Notes: generated from the sequence alone by a model not told the origin. A stretch of 64,000 nt of DNA from Haemophilus parainfluenzae (GCF_003252725.1 NZ_QEPO01000002.1:396844-460843), one strand, 5' to 3'; numbered from the stretch's first letter, positions 21,039-32,006 are shown. Made by a program: numbers and translations.

Positions 21039-23648
21039 TTATTGCAAGGCTTTTTCAATCTTCTCAAATAAATCTTTTGAGAGATCTTCAACAGCACTTA
21101 AGCGCTCTAAAGCACGTTTCATTAACGTTTGACGTTGTGCATCAAAACGTGAGAAACGAATTAATGGCTCAATCAAACGTGCAGCCACTTGTGGATTTGT
21201 TTCATTTAAACGAATTAAGACGTCTGTTAAGAAACGATAGCCAGAACCACTGATATGATGGAATGCTTTTAAGTTGTGATTTGCAAAACTACCCACTAAT
21301 GAACGTAAACGGTTTGGATTGTTGAAGTTAAAACTTGGGTGATCCATTAATACTTGTACAATTTCCAATACGTTTTCATCTGGGCGAGTGGCTTGTAAAG
21401 CAAACCATTTATCCATGACTAAGCCATCATGTTGCCATTTTTGTTCAAAATCCGCTAACAAGGCATCACGACAAGGTAATGCCGCTTTAGTTGCCATATT
21501 TAATGCGGCCAACGTATCTGTCATATTATTGGCATTATTGTAATGTTTTTGCACCACATTATTGCCTAAATTGGTGTAAGCCAAATAACTTAAACAAAGA
21601 TTACGCATTGCTCGTAAAGCAATATCTTCTTGAGTCACTCGATAATCTTCAAGACGAATATGGGTGTAAATACGCAATAAATCTTCTTTCAAGTATTCTG
21701 CAATTTGCACCAACATAAATTCTCTTGCGGCTGCAATGCCATCTGGATCAATCGTTTTAAAGCTTTCTGCAAACTCAATGTCTTTTGGCAAGGTTAGAAT
21801 TAATGTCGCTAATTCGATATCCTGTTCGTAATTTTCCAATACATGCGCAAGTGCGGTCAAAACATCAGGTGAAATGTCAAAGGCTTCACCTTGTTGGAAA
21901 TGCGCCACATTACGACGTAATTCTTGAGTAAACAACATTTGTGCTGCATCCCAACGAGCAAATTGGTTATCTGCAAATTTAAGCAAACCTAATAACTGCT
22001 CTGTGGTGTAATCATAATCCAGTTTCACCGGTGCAGAGAAATCACATAATAACGCAGGAATTGGGCGACCATAAATGCCATGGAATTCAAAGACTTGATC
22101 TTTTTCTGTCACATTTAACACATCGCTTAGCAACTCACCGTTATGCTGTAACATTTGTTTCGTGCCTTTGGCATCATAAAGCGCAATTTTCAATGGAATA
22201 TGTAAGTTTACTTTTTCCATTTGGTCCGCTGTTGGTGGCGTAGATTGCGAAACCGTTAAACGATAAGTATGAGTTTGTTCATCATAGGCATCGCTAATCA
22301 ATAATTCTGGTGTACCTGATTGACTATACCAACGACGGAATTGTGCTAAATCAACGTCATTTGCACGTTCCATTGCAGAAACAAAATCTTCACAGGTTGC
22401 CGCTTTACCATCGTTTTCAGCAATATAGAGTTGCATCCCTTTTTGGAAACCTTGTTCACCTAATAAGGTGTGCAACATACGAATCACTTCTGCCCCTTTT
22501 TCATATACAGTCACTGTATAGAAGTTATTCATTTCAATGACTTTTTCAGGGCGAATTGGGTGTGACATTGGGCTTGCATCTTCGGCAAATTGCACCGTAC
22601 GCAAGAATTTCACGTTATTAATGCGATTAACAGCACGAGAACCTGTGTCAGATGAAAACTCTTGATCACGGAAAACCGTTAAACCTTCTTTCAAACTTAG
22701 TTGGAACCAATCACGACAGGTTACACGGTTTCCTGTCCAGTTATGGAAATATTCGTGTGCAATCACGCTTTCAATAGCGAGATAATCATCATCGGTTGCT
22801 GTTTGTGGGTTTGCCAACACAAATTTAGAGTTAAAAATATTCAACCCTTTATTTTCCATGGCGCCCATATTGAAGAAGTCCACAGCAACAATCATGTAAA
22901 TATCTAAGTCGTATTCTAAATTGAAACGCTCTTCATCCCATTTCATCGCTTTTTTCAGACTTTCCATTGCCCAAGAAGCACGATCAAGATTGCCACGGTC
23001 TACATAAAGCTCTAAGGCTACTTCACGACCACTTTTTGTCGTAAAGGTATCTTGTAATAAATCAAAATCACCAGCCACTAAAGCGAATAAATAGCTTGGT
23101 TTCGGGAATGGGTCATTCCACTCAACCCAATGACGACCATCCTCTAATTCACCACTTGCAATGCGGTTACCATTAGAAAGCAAGTAAGGATATTTAGTTT
23201 TATCAGCGGTAATTTTGGTTGTATAGCGAGCTAATACATCAGGACGATCAAGCATATAGGTAATTTGACGGAAACCTTCTGCTTCGCATTGAGTACAAAT
23301 GCCTTCACCTGATTGATAAAGCCCTTGTAAAGAGGTGTTTTGTGCAGGCTCTAAATTCGTCACAATTTCAAGTTCAAAATTGACCGCACTTTGATTGGTT
23401 AAATCTAACGTTAAACTTTCGTGGTCTTGATGATAATGTTTAAAATCTTCGCCATTAAATTTGATGGAAGCAAATTGGAAACCATGACCATCTAATCGTA
23501 GGTGTGTTGCTTCGTCGTTTAAACGTTGGAAGGTTGTTTTTGCAGTGACAACGGTATGGTTAGGATCTAATTGAAAATCAAGGAAAATATCCGTAACTGT
23601 AAAATCAGGTTGTTTGTAATCTTTTCTATATTTCGCTTTAGCTAACAT
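21039..23648 (-). CDS. pepN: Aminopeptidase N (M1 family)
   Basis: An 869-aa cytoplasmic zinc metallopeptidase that removes N-terminal residues in the last step of protein turnover. The exopeptidase motif GAMEN lies near residue 262. The zinc site HEYFH (H298, H302) with E321 lies one residue after the E. coli PepN positions. Length matches E. coli (870 aa). It is divergent from purE. Confidence 0.98.
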   Translation of the reverse strand: MLAKAKYRKDYKQPDFTVTDIFLDFQLDPNHTVVTAKTTFQRLNDEATHLRLDGHGFQFASIKFNGEDFKHYHQDHESLTLDLTNQSAVNFELEIVTNLEPAQNTSLQGLYQSGEGICTQCEAEGFRQITYMLDRPDVLARYTTKITADKTKYPYLLSNGNRIASGELEDGRHWVEWNDPFPKPSYLFALVAGDFDLLQDTFTTKSGREVALELYVDRGNLDRASWAMESLKKAMKWDEERFNLEYDLDIYMIVAVDFFNMGAMENKGLNIFNSKFVLANPQTATDDDYLAIESVIAHEYFHNWTGNRVTCRDWFQLSLKEGLTVFRDQEFSSDTGSRAVNRINNVKFLRTVQFAEDASPMSHPIRPEKVIEMNNFYTVTVYEKGAEVIRMLHTLLGEQGFQKGMQLYIAENDGKAATCEDFVSAMERANDVDLAQFRRWYSQSGTPELLISDAYDEQTHTYRLTVSQSTPPTADQMEKVNLHIPLKIALYDAKGTKQMLQHNGELLSDVLNVTEKDQVFEFHGIYGRPIPALLCDFSAPVKLDYDYTTEQLLGLLKFADNQFARWDAAQMLFTQELRRNVAHFQQGEAFDISPDVLTALAHVLENYEQDIELATLILTLPKDIEFAESFKTIDPDGIAAAREFMLVQIAEYLKEDLLRIYTHIRLEDYRVTQEDIALRAMRNLCLSYLAYTNLGNNVVQKHYNNANNMTDTLAALNMATKAALPCRDALLADFEQKWQHDGLVMDKWFALQATRPDENVLEIVQVLMDHPSFNFNNPNRLRSLVGSFANHNLKAFHHISGSGYRFLTDVLIRLNETNPQVAARLIEPLIRFSRFDAQRQTLMKRALERLSAVEDLSKDLFEKIEKALQ

Positions 23649-23809
23649 AATCTGCTCTATTTCTAAGAAAAAAACTCATATTAGGATAAGATTTTATGAC
23701 AAAACTTGCAATGGAATTTTCAGTTTTTACCACATGGCAAACGTTTGCTTAAAAGTAGGCAAGTATGCTATTCTACGCATCGTTTTTTATCAGATAAATT
23801 TTTAAAAAT

Positions 23810-24304
23810 ATGTCAAATACCGCACAAATTGCTATTGTTATGGGCTCAAAAAGCGATTGGGCAACCATGCAAGAAGCCACTCAAATTTTAGATGGACTCA
23901 ATGTGGCATATCATGTTGAAGTCGTTTCCGCACATCGAACCCCCGACAAGCTGTTTGAATTTGCCGAAAATGCACAAAAAAATGGTTACAAAGTGATTAT
24001 TGCGGGTGCAGGTGGTGCAGCTCATTTACCCGGTATGATTGCGGCTAAAACGCTTGTGCCTGTATTGGGTGTCCCTGTTAAAAGCTCTATGTTAAGCGGT
24101 GTTGATAGCCTCTATTCTATCGTGCAAATGCCGAAAGGCATTCCTGTCGGTACGTTGGCAATTGGCCCTGCTGGTGCAGCGAATGCGGGATTGCTTGCCG
24201 CACAAATTCTTGCTGGTTGGGATGATGCGTTATTCGCTCGCCTACAAGCATTCCGCGAAAATCAAACTAATGTGGTATTGGATAATCCTGATCCACGTAA
24301 ATAA
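23810..24304 (+). CDS. purE: N5-carboxyaminoimidazole ribonucleotide mutase
   Basis: A 164-aa class I PurE that converts N5-CAIR to CAIR in purine synthesis. The phosphate-binding [10 protein letters not shown] and the catalytic-site SAHRTPD are present, followed by [11 protein letters not shown]. It is followed by a USS-pair hairpin and then purK, its pathway partner. The hairpin in the 70-base gap may reduce purK expression relative to purE. Confidence 0.97.
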   Translation: MSNTAQIAIVMGSKSDWATMQEATQILDGLNVAYHVEVVSAHRTPDKLFEFAENAQKNGYKVIIAGAGGAAHLPGMIAAKTLVPVLGVPVKSSMLSGVDSLYSIVQMPKGIPVGTLAIGPAGAANAGLLAAQILAGWDDALFARLQAFRENQTNVVLDNPDPRK

Positions 24305-24320
24305 AACACCTTTCATTTTG

Positions 24321-24350
24321 ACCGCACTTTTTAAAGTGCGGTTGTTTTTT
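24321..24350 (+). terminator. USS-pair hairpin between purE and purK
   Basis: ACCGCACTTT (24321-24330) and AAAGTGCGGT (24333-24342) are perfect complements followed by a T run. It lies inside the pur operon, so it is an attenuator-like element if purK depends on read-through. Confidence 0.7.
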
Positions 24351-24374
24351 TAGCTAGATTTGATGAGAAATTTT

Positions 24375-25463
24375 ATGCAAAACTCTACCCTCTATCCTAC
24401 CGTTTATGTGCTTGGTAATGGTCAACTCGGCAGAATGTTACGTTACGCCGGCGCACCATTAGACATTCATGTTCAACCGCTTGAGTTTAATGCGCCCGTA
24501 TTTGATTTACCCAAAGATGCCATCATCACCGCGGAAATTGAACGTTGGGAAAAAACACCTTTAACTGAATTACTGGGCTATCATAAGAATTTCGTTAATC
24601 AGAATGTTTTTGGCTTATTGGCTGATCGTTTTACCCAAAAATCTTTACTGGATGAACTTAATCTCTCTACCTCACCATGGTGTTTATTAAAAGATAAAAC
24701 GCAATGGCCTGAAGTATTTAAAAACGTGGGCGAAAAAGTCGTGGTAAAACGTCGTACCGGTGGTTATGACGGCCGTGGTCAATGGATTATCACTGAAAAT
24801 AATCAAAGCGACATTACGGACGATTTATTCGGTGAAGTTATCGCAGAAAAGTTCATTCCTTTTGATTACGAAGTGTCTATTGTAGGCGCAAGATTTAAAA
24901 ATGGTGAAAAACGCTTCTACCCAGTGACACATAACCTACAGCAAAATGGCATTTTACGTTACAGTGTGACAGATATTTCATTCCCTCAACAACAAAGCCA
25001 ACAAACTCAGGCAGAATCTATGCTTGGAAAAATCATGGATAAGCTTGAATATATCGGCGTAATGGCAATGGAATGCTTTGTGGTGGGTGATAAATTATTA
25101 ATTAATGAACTTGCCCCTCGTGTGCATAACAGTGGACATTGGACACAATTAGGTTGTGCTATCAGTCAATTTGAATTGCATCTACGAGCCTTGTTGGATT
25201 TACCTACACCGTCATTACAGCCCATTGCACCAAGTGTCATGGTCAATTTGATTGGTACAGAACATAATCCACAATGGTTGAACACGCCGTTCTCTCAGTT
25301 ACATTGGTATGGTAAAGAAGTTCGTCCAGGTAGAAAGTTGGGTCATATCAATATTACGCATCCTGATAAAACGGTCATTATTCAACAGCTTGAAAAACTT
25401 CGTCACGAACTCCCTGAAGACTATCAATCTGGTTTAAATTGGGCGATTGAAAAATTAAAATAA
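24375..25463 (+). CDS. purK: N5-carboxyaminoimidazole ribonucleotide synthase
   Basis: A 362-aa ATP-grasp enzyme that makes N5-CAIR from AIR, bicarbonate and ATP. The N-terminal VLGNGQLGRML is the PreATP-grasp glycine motif, and VVKRRTGGYDGRGQ the ATP-binding loop. I prefer the ATG at 24375 (product MQNSTLYPTVYVLG), with GATGAGA upstream. An alternative ATG at 24360 would add five residues. It forms a functional pair with purE and ends in a long USS-pair hairpin. Confidence 0.95.
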   Translation: MQNSTLYPTVYVLGNGQLGRMLRYAGAPLDIHVQPLEFNAPVFDLPKDAIITAEIERWEKTPLTELLGYHKNFVNQNVFGLLADRFTQKSLLDELNLSTSPWCLLKDKTQWPEVFKNVGEKVVVKRRTGGYDGRGQWIITENNQSDITDDLFGEVIAEKFIPFDYEVSIVGARFKNGEKRFYPVTHNLQQNGILRYSVTDISFPQQQSQQTQAESMLGKIMDKLEYIGVMAMECFVVGDKLLINELAPRVHNSGHWTQLGCAISQFELHLRALLDLPTPSLQPIAPSVMVNLIGTEHNPQWLNTPFSQLHWYGKEVRPGRKLGHINITHPDKTVIIQQLEKLRHELPEDYQSGLNWAIEKLK

Positions 25464-25473
25464 TTAAAAAAAC

Positions 25474-25525
25474 AACCGCACTTTTTGATGAATATCTAAA
25501 AACATCAAAGTGCGGTTGATTTTTA
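25474..25525 (+). terminator. Extended USS-pair terminator after purK
   Basis: AACCGCACTTTTTGATG (25474-25490) pairs with CATCAAAGTGCGGTT (25503-25517) with a small bulge, and T residues follow. The stem extends beyond the uptake signals themselves. Confidence 0.8.
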
Positions 25526-25601
25526 TTAGGTTCTTCTTGATAAAATCTATCGACTGAAGTATAAGATTATTTATCTCACAACACATACATAAGGAAAAGC
25601 T

Positions 25602-26792
25602 ATGTTTGAACATATCAAAGCGGCTCCGGCCGATCCTATCTTAGGCTTAGGCGAAGCATTCAAATCTGAAACACGTGAAAATAAAATCAACTTAGGTATT
25701 GGCGTTTATAAAGATGCACAAGGTACAACGCCAATTATGCGTGCGGTAAAAGAAGCCGAAAAACGCTTATTTGATCACGAAAAAACGAAAAACTACCTGA
25801 CTATCGATGGTATTGCCGATTATAACGAACGCACAAAAGAACTCCTTTTCGGTAAAGATTCAGAGGTCATTAAAGCGAATCGAGCAAGAACGGTACAAAG
25901 CTTAGGTGGTACAGGTGCATTACGTATTGCTGCGGAATTCATCAAACGCCAAACCAAAGCTCAAAATGTGTGGATTAGTACGCCAACATGGCCAAACCAC
26001 AATGCCATTTTCAATGCGGTAGGTATGACAATTCGTGAATATCGTTATTATGATGCTGAACGCAAAGCCCTTGACTGGGAACATTTACTTGAAGATTTAA
26101 GCCAAGCAAGCGAAGGTGATGTGGTGCTGTTACACGGTTGCTGCCATAACCCAACCGGTATTGACCCAACCCCTGAACAATGGCAAGAATTAGCTGCGCT
26201 TTCAGCAAAAAATGGCTGGTTACCACTCTTTGACTTTGCTTATCAAGGTTTAGCAAATGGCTTAGACCAAGATGCTTATGGTTTACGTGCTTTTGCTGCA
26301 AATCATAAAGAATTATTAGTGGCGAGTTCATTCTCAAAAAACTTTGGTTTATACAATGAGCGCGTAGGTGCCTTTACCCTTGTGGCTGAAAATGCAGAAA
26401 TTGCTTCCACCGCTTTAACACAGGTGAAATCAATTATTCGTACACTCTACTCTAACCCTGCATCTCACGGCGGGGCGACCGTAGCAACGGTGTTAAATGA
26501 CCCGCAACTTCGTCAAGAATGGGAAAATGAATTGACTGAAATGCGTGAACGCATCAAAAAAATGCGTCATTTATTCGTTCAGTTATTAAAAGAATATGGT
26601 GCAGAACAAGATTTCAGCTTTATCATGGAACAAAACGGTATGTTCTCTTTCAGCGGCTTATCACCTGAACAAGTTGATCGCTTAAAAGAAGAATTTGCGA
26701 TTTATGCCGTTCGTTCTGGTCGTATCAATGTGGCTGGTATCACTGAAGACAATATTCGTTATTTGTGTGAAAGCATTGTAAAAGTGCTTTAA
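25602..26792 (+). CDS. aspC: Aspartate/aromatic aminotransferase
   Basis: A 396-aa class I pyridoxal-phosphate aminotransferase of the AspC/TyrB group. The PLP lysine is K246 in [15 protein letters not shown], and [11 protein letters not shown] is the cofactor and substrate-binding loop. It makes aspartate from oxaloacetate and can finish phenylalanine and tyrosine synthesis. AspC and TyrB cannot be cleanly separated by sequence alone; I favour aspC because the H. influenzae orthologue carries that name. It is a single-gene unit with a USS-pair terminator shared with moaE. Confidence 0.92.
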   Translation: MFEHIKAAPADPILGLGEAFKSETRENKINLGIGVYKDAQGTTPIMRAVKEAEKRLFDHEKTKNYLTIDGIADYNERTKELLFGKDSEVIKANRARTVQSLGGTGALRIAAEFIKRQTKAQNVWISTPTWPNHNAIFNAVGMTIREYRYYDAERKALDWEHLLEDLSQASEGDVVLLHGCCHNPTGIDPTPEQWQELAALSAKNGWLPLFDFAYQGLANGLDQDAYGLRAFAANHKELLVASSFSKNFGLYNERVGAFTLVAENAEIASTALTQVKSIIRTLYSNPASHGGATVATVLNDPQLRQEWENELTEMRERIKKMRHLFVQLLKEYGAEQDFSFIMEQNGMFSFSGLSPEQVDRLKEEFAIYAVRSGRINVAGITEDNIRYLCESIVKVL

Positions 26793-26803
26793 TCAATAAA
26801 AAC

Positions 26804-26836
26804 AAAAAGTGCGGTTAAATTTGACCGCACTTTTTT
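26804..26836. terminator. Bidirectional USS-pair terminator
   Basis: AAAAAGTGCGGT and its complement form a hairpin with A and T runs on both sides between the convergent aspC and moaE genes. Confidence 0.85.
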
Positions 26837-26837
26837 A

Positions 26838-27290
26838 TTACCACTTCTCTAACGCTTCTTTATCGCTCTCTCTTGCTTCAATCCAACGTTCCCCTTGATT
26901 GGTCTGTTCTTTTTTCCAGAACGGTGCTTTGGATTTTAAGAAGTCCATAATGAATTCATTAGCGTGGTAAGCATCGCCTCGGTGAGCGGAACTAATACCA
27001 ACCAAAACAATTTCATCGCCGGTATGCAAAAGGCCCACGCGATGAATCACAGACACTCGTTGGATATCCCAACGGGCTTTCGCCTGTTCTACAATTTCAC
27101 GTAAGGCTTTTTCTGTCATGGCGGGATAATGTTCTAAATATAAGCTGGATACCTCATCACCTAAATTAAGATCGCGTACTTTACCCACAAAAATAACTGT
27201 TGCGCCAACCGAATGTTGCTCAGAAAGCCATTGGTAAACGGCATTTTGATCGAAGGGCTGTTCTTGTACTGAAATTTGAATATCCGTCAT
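26838..27290 (-). CDS. moaE: Molybdopterin synthase large subunit
   Basis: A 150-aa catalytic subunit that transfers sulfur from MoaD to precursor Z to form molybdopterin. The conserved HRVG(L)L and FLKSKAPFWKKE stretch, with the active-site lysines, is visible. Length matches E. coli MoaE (150 aa). The ATG follows the moaD stop with no gap. It is the last gene of moaACDE. Confidence 0.97.
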   Translation of the reverse strand: MTDIQISVQEQPFDQNAVYQWLSEQHSVGATVIFVGKVRDLNLGDEVSSLYLEHYPAMTEKALREIVEQAKARWDIQRVSVIHRVGLLHTGDEIVLVGISSAHRGDAYHANEFIMDFLKSKAPFWKKEQTNQGERWIEARESDKEALEKW

Positions 27291-27536
27291 TTAGCCCCCT
27301 GTTACCGGTGGGAAAAACGCAATTTCATCGCCATTTTTGACCGCACTTTCTAATGGCATCAAAGTTTGATTGATAGCGACTAAAAGCTTCCCTTTTTCTA
27401 ACGCTAACGCCCATCTATCACCTTTTTGAGCAAGATGTTCACGCACCGCTTCCGCTGTCGCAAAATCGCCTTCAAGCTGAATAGAATCTTCCCCAATTAA
27501 TTCGCGAGTTTGAGCAAAAAATAAAATATTTAACAT
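27291..27536 (-). CDS. moaD: Molybdopterin synthase sulfur-carrier subunit
   Basis: An 81-aa ubiquitin-like protein ending in Gly-Gly (PPVTGG), the tail that is adenylated and thiocarboxylated. I start it at the ATG giving MLNILFFAQTRELIG, preceded by a strong GGAGG site, which matches E. coli MoaD (81 aa). The longer frame upstream would run into moaC. One base separates it from the moaC stop, implying translational coupling. Confidence 0.96.
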   Translation of the reverse strand: MLNILFFAQTRELIGEDSIQLEGDFATAEAVREHLAQKGDRWALALEKGKLLVAINQTLMPLESAVKNGDEIAFFPPVTGG

Positions 27537-27537
27537 C

Positions 27538-28020
27538 TTATTTTTCCTCCGCAATAAAATGACCAGATTTTCCACCACGCTTTTCTAACAGGCGAACATG
27601 CTCAATCACCATGTCTTTTTGTACGGCTTTACACATATCGTAAATGGTTAAAGCTGCCACACTTGCAGCGGTTAATGCTTCCATTTCTACGCCGGTTTTT
27701 CCGGTTAATTTACAAAGGGATTGAATACGAACTTGATTGGTTTCAAGTAACGGTTCTAAATTCACTTCCACTTTAGAAAGTAATAAGGGATGACAAAGCG
27801 GGATAAGTTCCCAAGTACGTTTCGCGGCCTGAATGCCAGCAATACGAGCAGTAGCAAATACATCGCCTTTGTGATGTTTGCCTTCCACGATCATGGAAAG
27901 CGTTTCTTTTGACATAGTCACAATGGCTTCAGCTCGAGCTTCACGAACAGTTTCTGCCTTTGCAGAAACATCCACCATATTGGCTTCGCCTTGAGAATTA
28001 ATATGCGTAAATGTAGTCAT
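27538..28020 (-). CDS. moaC: Cyclic pyranopterin monophosphate synthase
   Basis: A 160-aa enzyme that completes cyclic pyranopterin monophosphate from the MoaA product. The catalytic region [13 protein letters not shown] and the [19 protein letters not shown] motif are present, with the lysine-rich KRGGKSG tail. Length matches E. coli MoaC (161 aa). It follows moaA after about 90 bases containing a USS core. Confidence 0.97.
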   Translation of the reverse strand: MTTFTHINSQGEANMVDVSAKAETVREARAEAIVTMSKETLSMIVEGKHHKGDVFATARIAGIQAAKRTWELIPLCHPLLLSKVEVNLEPLLETNQVRIQSLCKLTGKTGVEMEALTAASVAALTIYDMCKAVQKDMVIEHVRLLEKRGGKSGHFIAEEK

Positions 28021-28107
28021 AATAAAATAAAGTGCGGTTAAAATATTGAATGTTTTACATATGTGACAAAAGCAAAATAAGTGAATCGTTTATTCACTTA
28101 TTTACTT

Positions 28108-29121
28108 TTAGCCACCGATAGAAGCTAAATGGTTTCTTACGCCACTATCACCGATATGTAAATAATGATGTTCACGTTTACCTTGAAGTGCGGCAAAAAT
28201 ACGGGCTTGCAAAATATCTTGCTGTTCATGGGATTGCAATAAATCACGTAATTCAATGCCTTCTTCGCCGAACAAGCAAAGATGAAGTTTGCCCTTCGCT
28301 GACACTCTGAGACGATTGCAGCTTGCGCAGAAATTCTTCTCGTAAGGCATGATTAAACCAATTTCACCTGCATAATCAGGATGTGTGAATACTTTAGCTG
28401 GACCATCAGTATGGGATTTATGTTGTAATTGCCAACCATTTTGTAGCAATTTCTCCGCCAATACTTGTCCTGAAAGATGGTGTTTTTTAAAGAAACTATC
28501 CATTTCACCGGTTTGCATCAGCTCGATAAAACGCATTTGAATTGGGCGATCTTTTACCCAAACAAGGAATTGCTCAAACTCTTTGTCATTCAAATTTTTC
28601 ATTAAAACTGAATTGACTTTAACTTTGTTGTAGCCCACTTCAAATGCACGATCGATACCACGCATCACGTCATCAAATTTATTGATACCCGTAATTTGAT
28701 GGAACATTTTTGGATCTAAGCTATCAACACTGACGTTAATAGATGTAATTCCTGCTTTCTTCCAATCAGCCACATCTTTTGCCATGCGATAGCCATTTGT
28801 CGTAACGGCTAATTGACGAATACCATCAATGTTAGCGATGCTTTCAGCAATAGAAATAAAATCTTTGCGTAAAGTCGGTTCGCCACCCGTTAAACGGATT
28901 TTTTCAGTGCCCATTTCAGCAAATGCTTGAGCAAGATGGGTAATTTCTTTTAATGTTAAGAAACTTGGCTTGTTAGCTTCGGGTTGATAGCCATCCGGCA
29001 AACAATAAGTACAACGAAAATTACACTGGTCGGTAATCGACAGTCGTAGATAGTAATATTGACGTTGGAAAGGATCGACCAAGCGAGACTCTCCCACGTT
29101 TTTAATAGGAATGGATTGCAT
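28108..29121 (-). CDS. moaA: GTP 3',8-cyclase
   Basis: A 337-aa radical-SAM enzyme for the first step of molybdenum cofactor synthesis. The N-terminal cluster motif CNFRCTYC gives C33, C37 and C40. The second C-terminal [4Fe-4S] site appears in [18 protein letters not shown], and the protein ends in Gly-Gly, needed for activity. It heads moaACDE and is preceded by a structured leader that resembles the Moco RNA motif. It is divergent from ybhK, as in E. coli. Confidence 0.98.
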   Translation of the reverse strand: MQSIPIKNVGESRLVDPFQRQYYYLRLSITDQCNFRCTYCLPDGYQPEANKPSFLTLKEITHLAQAFAEMGTEKIRLTGGEPTLRKDFISIAESIANIDGIRQLAVTTNGYRMAKDVADWKKAGITSINVSVDSLDPKMFHQITGINKFDDVMRGIDRAFEVGYNKVKVNSVLMKNLNDKEFEQFLVWVKDRPIQMRFIELMQTGEMDSFFKKHHLSGQVLAEKLLQNGWQLQHKSHTDGPAKVFTHPDYAGEIGLIMPYEKNFCASCNRLRVSAKGKLHLCLFGEEGIELRDLLQSHEQQDILQARIFAALQGKREHHYLHIGDSGVRNHLASIGG

Positions 29122-29122
29122 T

Positions 29123-29247
29123 TTACACCTTTCTAAATATGGAGAGGATAAACCGTTTCCAGCGTATCCCTGAATAACATACCGCGTTATTGGCTTGCCG
29201 CCGTATTTCTTCTGAAACTTAGGCTAAACAAGCTCGGAGTTATGCGT
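29123..29247 (-). ncRNA. Candidate molybdenum cofactor (Moco) riboswitch
   Basis: The 125-base moaA leader, read on the minus strand, opens with CTCCGAGC and contains several stems: AATAAC/GTTATT (29173-29178 with 29186-29191) and GGATA/TATCC (29146-29150 with 29165-29169). It ends with GAAAGGTGTAAAATG, close to the end of the E. coli moaA leader, where the riboswitch occludes the ribosome site. The Moco RNA motif is known upstream of moaA in many gammaproteobacteria. A covariance-model match was not run. Confidence 0.6.
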
Positions 29248-29408
29248 TAAAAATAAATTGTGTTGGTATTGTAATAAAAGCAAGCGGTTAATAGCAATAA
29301 TTTGGTAGAATAACCCGACTATATTGATAAAAATAACAGCATTAACTTATATAAAAAAATATATAACATTATTTTTTATAATTATTTATAGGTAAAAAAG
29401 GAAGAAAA

Positions 29409-30353
29409 ATGTCTGATTTATCTCGTCACAGCCGTCATGAACATTTAGACGAAATCAAACATATTGTTGCCATTGGTGGTGGCCATGGATTAGGGCGTGT
29501 ATTATCGGCGCTTAGTTTTATGAAAGAGCGTTTAACCGGTATTGTCACCACCACAGATAACGGCGGTTCAACTGGCCGAATTCGCCAAGAACAAGGTGGT
29601 ATTGCGTGGGGTGATCTACGTAATTGCTTAAACCAAATCATCATTGAGCCAAGCACGGCATCTGCATTATTTGAATACCGCTTTACTGGCGAAGGTGAAC
29701 TTTCTGGACATAATTTAGGCAATTTAATGCTCAAAGCCTTAGAAGATATGCATATTCGCCCCATTGAAGCCATTAACTTAATTCGTGAATTACTCAAAGT
29801 AAAATCTCACATAATTCCCATGTCAGAAGAACCTGTTCATCTTGCCGCGAGTTTAGGTTCAGGCTCCAGTATTGTGGGTGAAGTGAGCATTGATAATTTA
29901 ACCCAATTACCTCAATCACTTTTCTTAGTGCCTATGGTTAAAGCCGCACAAGAAGCTATCCAAGCATTAGAGCAAGCGGAAGTCATTTTACTTGGTCCAG
30001 GTAGTTTCATGACGAGCATTATGCCACCATTATTATTACCTGAATTAGCTACTGCCCTGCGTAATAGCAAAGCGAAAGTGATTTTTATTGATAATTTAGG
30101 GGTAGAAATTGGCGCGGCCTCTCAGCTTTCACTGGCCGATCGTATTCAGAAAATTAATGAAATCGTCGGCGAATCCGTTATTGATGGTGCTATAATCCCT
30201 TATCGTGAACAAAGTGCAGTCGATTTGTCTGCCATTTCTTCCGTTAAAATCTTGGCTAAACGCTTGAATGCAGATGATATCAGCTATCGTCATGATCGGA
30301 CATTACTTGCCCAAGCTATCGATGAATTAGTGGGTGAATTAGATTACGAATAA
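29409..30353 (+). CDS. ybhK: YvcK/YbhK-family (CofD-like) protein
   Basis: A 314-aa protein with the N-terminal nucleotide-binding stretch VAIGGGHGLGRVLSAL, the TTDNGGSTGRIR motif and a central LGPGSFMTSI loop. These mark the gluconeogenesis-factor/YvcK branch of the CofD superfamily. Bacillus YvcK binds UDP-GlcNAc and influences cell shape and carbon metabolism; the E. coli relative YbhK lies next to moaA exactly as here. The enzymatic activity, if any, is unknown. Confidence 0.88.
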   Translation: MSDLSRHSRHEHLDEIKHIVAIGGGHGLGRVLSALSFMKERLTGIVTTTDNGGSTGRIRQEQGGIAWGDLRNCLNQIIIEPSTASALFEYRFTGEGELSGHNLGNLMLKALEDMHIRPIEAINLIRELLKVKSHIIPMSEEPVHLAASLGSGSSIVGEVSIDNLTQLPQSLFLVPMVKAAQEAIQALEQAEVILLGPGSFMTSIMPPLLLPELATALRNSKAKVIFIDNLGVEIGAASQLSLADRIQKINEIVGESVIDGAIIPYREQSAVDLSAISSVKILAKRLNADDISYRHDRTLLAQAIDELVGELDYE

Positions 30354-30354
30354 A

Positions 30355-30385
30355 AAAACCGCACGTTAAAGTGCGGTCATTTTTT
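30355..30385. terminator. Bidirectional USS-like terminator
   Basis: AACCGCAC (30358-30365) pairs with GTGCGGT (30371-30377) between convergent ybhK and thiI, flanked by A and T runs. The left arm is a broken uptake signal (ACCGCACG). Confidence 0.8.
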
Positions 30386-30387
30386 GC

Positions 30388-31839
30388 TTATTTTTTCCCG
30401 AATACTCTTACATTCGTAAAACCATTTTCTTTTAAATAAAGCGCTTGAAGTTTACTCATCACGCCTCGTTCACAATAAAGCACATAATTTTTACTTTGAT
30501 CTAATGAACCGAATTGTGAAGATAATTTGTAAAACGGCAATTGCATTACTTGGTGCTCGTCTGATTCAAATGGATTTTCATCTGTCTCTTCTGGGCTACG
30601 AATATCTAAAATAATATCATTTTCGCCAAGCACCGAAATGGTATCTACTTCCACTACTTCTTTTTCTGTTTCTTCTGCAATTTGGCGGATATCTAAATAT
30701 TGTGCATTTTCAACCGCACTTTCCAACACGCCAAAATCAAAGTGATTTTCTTCTTCAAGAATTTTTTCACGTACCGCTTTAATCGTTGGATTTTTAGAAA
30801 TCACTCCACAGAATTCCGGCATGGACTTAGCAATATCATCTGTGCCGATCTCTTTCGCCATCGCGATAATCTGTTCTTTATCATGAGTAATGAGTGGACG
30901 TAATACTAACGCATCAGATGCTTCATCAATTAAACGTAAATTGGTTAAAGTTTGGCTCGAAACTTGTCCGAGCGCCTCACCAGTAACGATCGCTTGAATA
31001 TCAAAACGTTGTGCAACTTTACTTGCAGCTCGCACCATCATTCGTTTTAATACTACGCCCATTTGTCCGTTATCGACTTTCTCTAAAATCTCGCCCACTA
31101 CACCTTCAAAAGGAATGGCAATAAAACGGACTTTATGTGATGAACTATAACGATTCCAAATATGGTAAGCCATTTGTTTCACGCCAATTTCATGGGCAGC
31201 ACCACCTAAATTGAAGAAACAATAATGCACACGTGAACCACGGCGAATAAGCATATAACTAGATACACCTGAATCAAATCCACCTGAAATCAATGAAAGC
31301 ACATCTTCTTGTGTCCCAATTGGATAACCACCAAGACCAACATGACGAGCTCTCACCAGCATCATTTTGTCATCTTCAATATCAATACGCACCGTCACAT
31401 CAGGATTTTTTAAGCGTACTTTTGCACTTTCAATATGCTGATTTAAACCACCACCGATATAACGTTCTGCTTCAATGGAACTAAAATCATGTTTCCCTTT
31501 ACGTTTTACGCGTACACAAAAGGTTTTGTTTTCTAGTTGAGCAGCGACATCCGCTAAGGTCAACTCAAAGATATGATGTAAATCGGTAAACGGTTTTTCT
31601 TCCACTTCTAAAAAATGATGAATCCCTGGAATGCGTTGTAAAAGCGCAATCAACTCTTCACGATTGGCTTCATTTTTTGACCGCACTTCGATGTAATCCC
31701 AATGACGAACAACCGCTGTTTCTTCATCATATTTCTGTAAAATATTGCGGATATTTGAAGTCAAAATTTTTGCGAAACGCTTACGCACGGTTTCGCTTTT
31801 AATCATAATTTCAGGAAAAAGTTTAACGATAAATTTCAT
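30388..31839 (-). CDS. thiI: tRNA sulfurtransferase ThiI with rhodanese domain
   Basis: A 483-aa enzyme that makes 4-thiouridine-8 in tRNA and supplies sulfur for the thiamine thiazole. An N-terminal ferredoxin-like/THUMP region is followed by a PP-loop [13 protein letters not shown] near residue 185 and a C-terminal rhodanese domain with the persulfide cysteine in [10 protein letters not shown]. The long rhodanese-containing form matches E. coli ThiI (482 aa). It is divergent from xseB. Confidence 0.97.
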   Translation of the reverse strand: MKFIVKLFPEIMIKSETVRKRFAKILTSNIRNILQKYDEETAVVRHWDYIEVRSKNEANREELIALLQRIPGIHHFLEVEEKPFTDLHHIFELTLADVAAQLENKTFCVRVKRKGKHDFSSIEAERYIGGGLNQHIESAKVRLKNPDVTVRIDIEDDKMMLVRARHVGLGGYPIGTQEDVLSLISGGFDSGVSSYMLIRRGSRVHYCFFNLGGAAHEIGVKQMAYHIWNRYSSSHKVRFIAIPFEGVVGEILEKVDNGQMGVVLKRMMVRAASKVAQRFDIQAIVTGEALGQVSSQTLTNLRLIDEASDALVLRPLITHDKEQIIAMAKEIGTDDIAKSMPEFCGVISKNPTIKAVREKILEEENHFDFGVLESAVENAQYLDIRQIAEETEKEVVEVDTISVLGENDIILDIRSPEETDENPFESDEHQVMQLPFYKLSSQFGSLDQSKNYVLYCERGVMSKLQALYLKENGFTNVRVFGKK

Positions 31840-32006
31840 AATAATCTGTGAATAATAAAAAATGGCCGTATTGTACGCTAAATTCCAGATCCCACAAAGT
31901 TCAAATTCTCACGAAAAACTGACCGCACTTTGAAATAAGTTTTTAACATCCCTATAAAAATCAAGTACAATACGGAGCAATTTATTCATCTGAAAAGGAT
32001 AATTTA

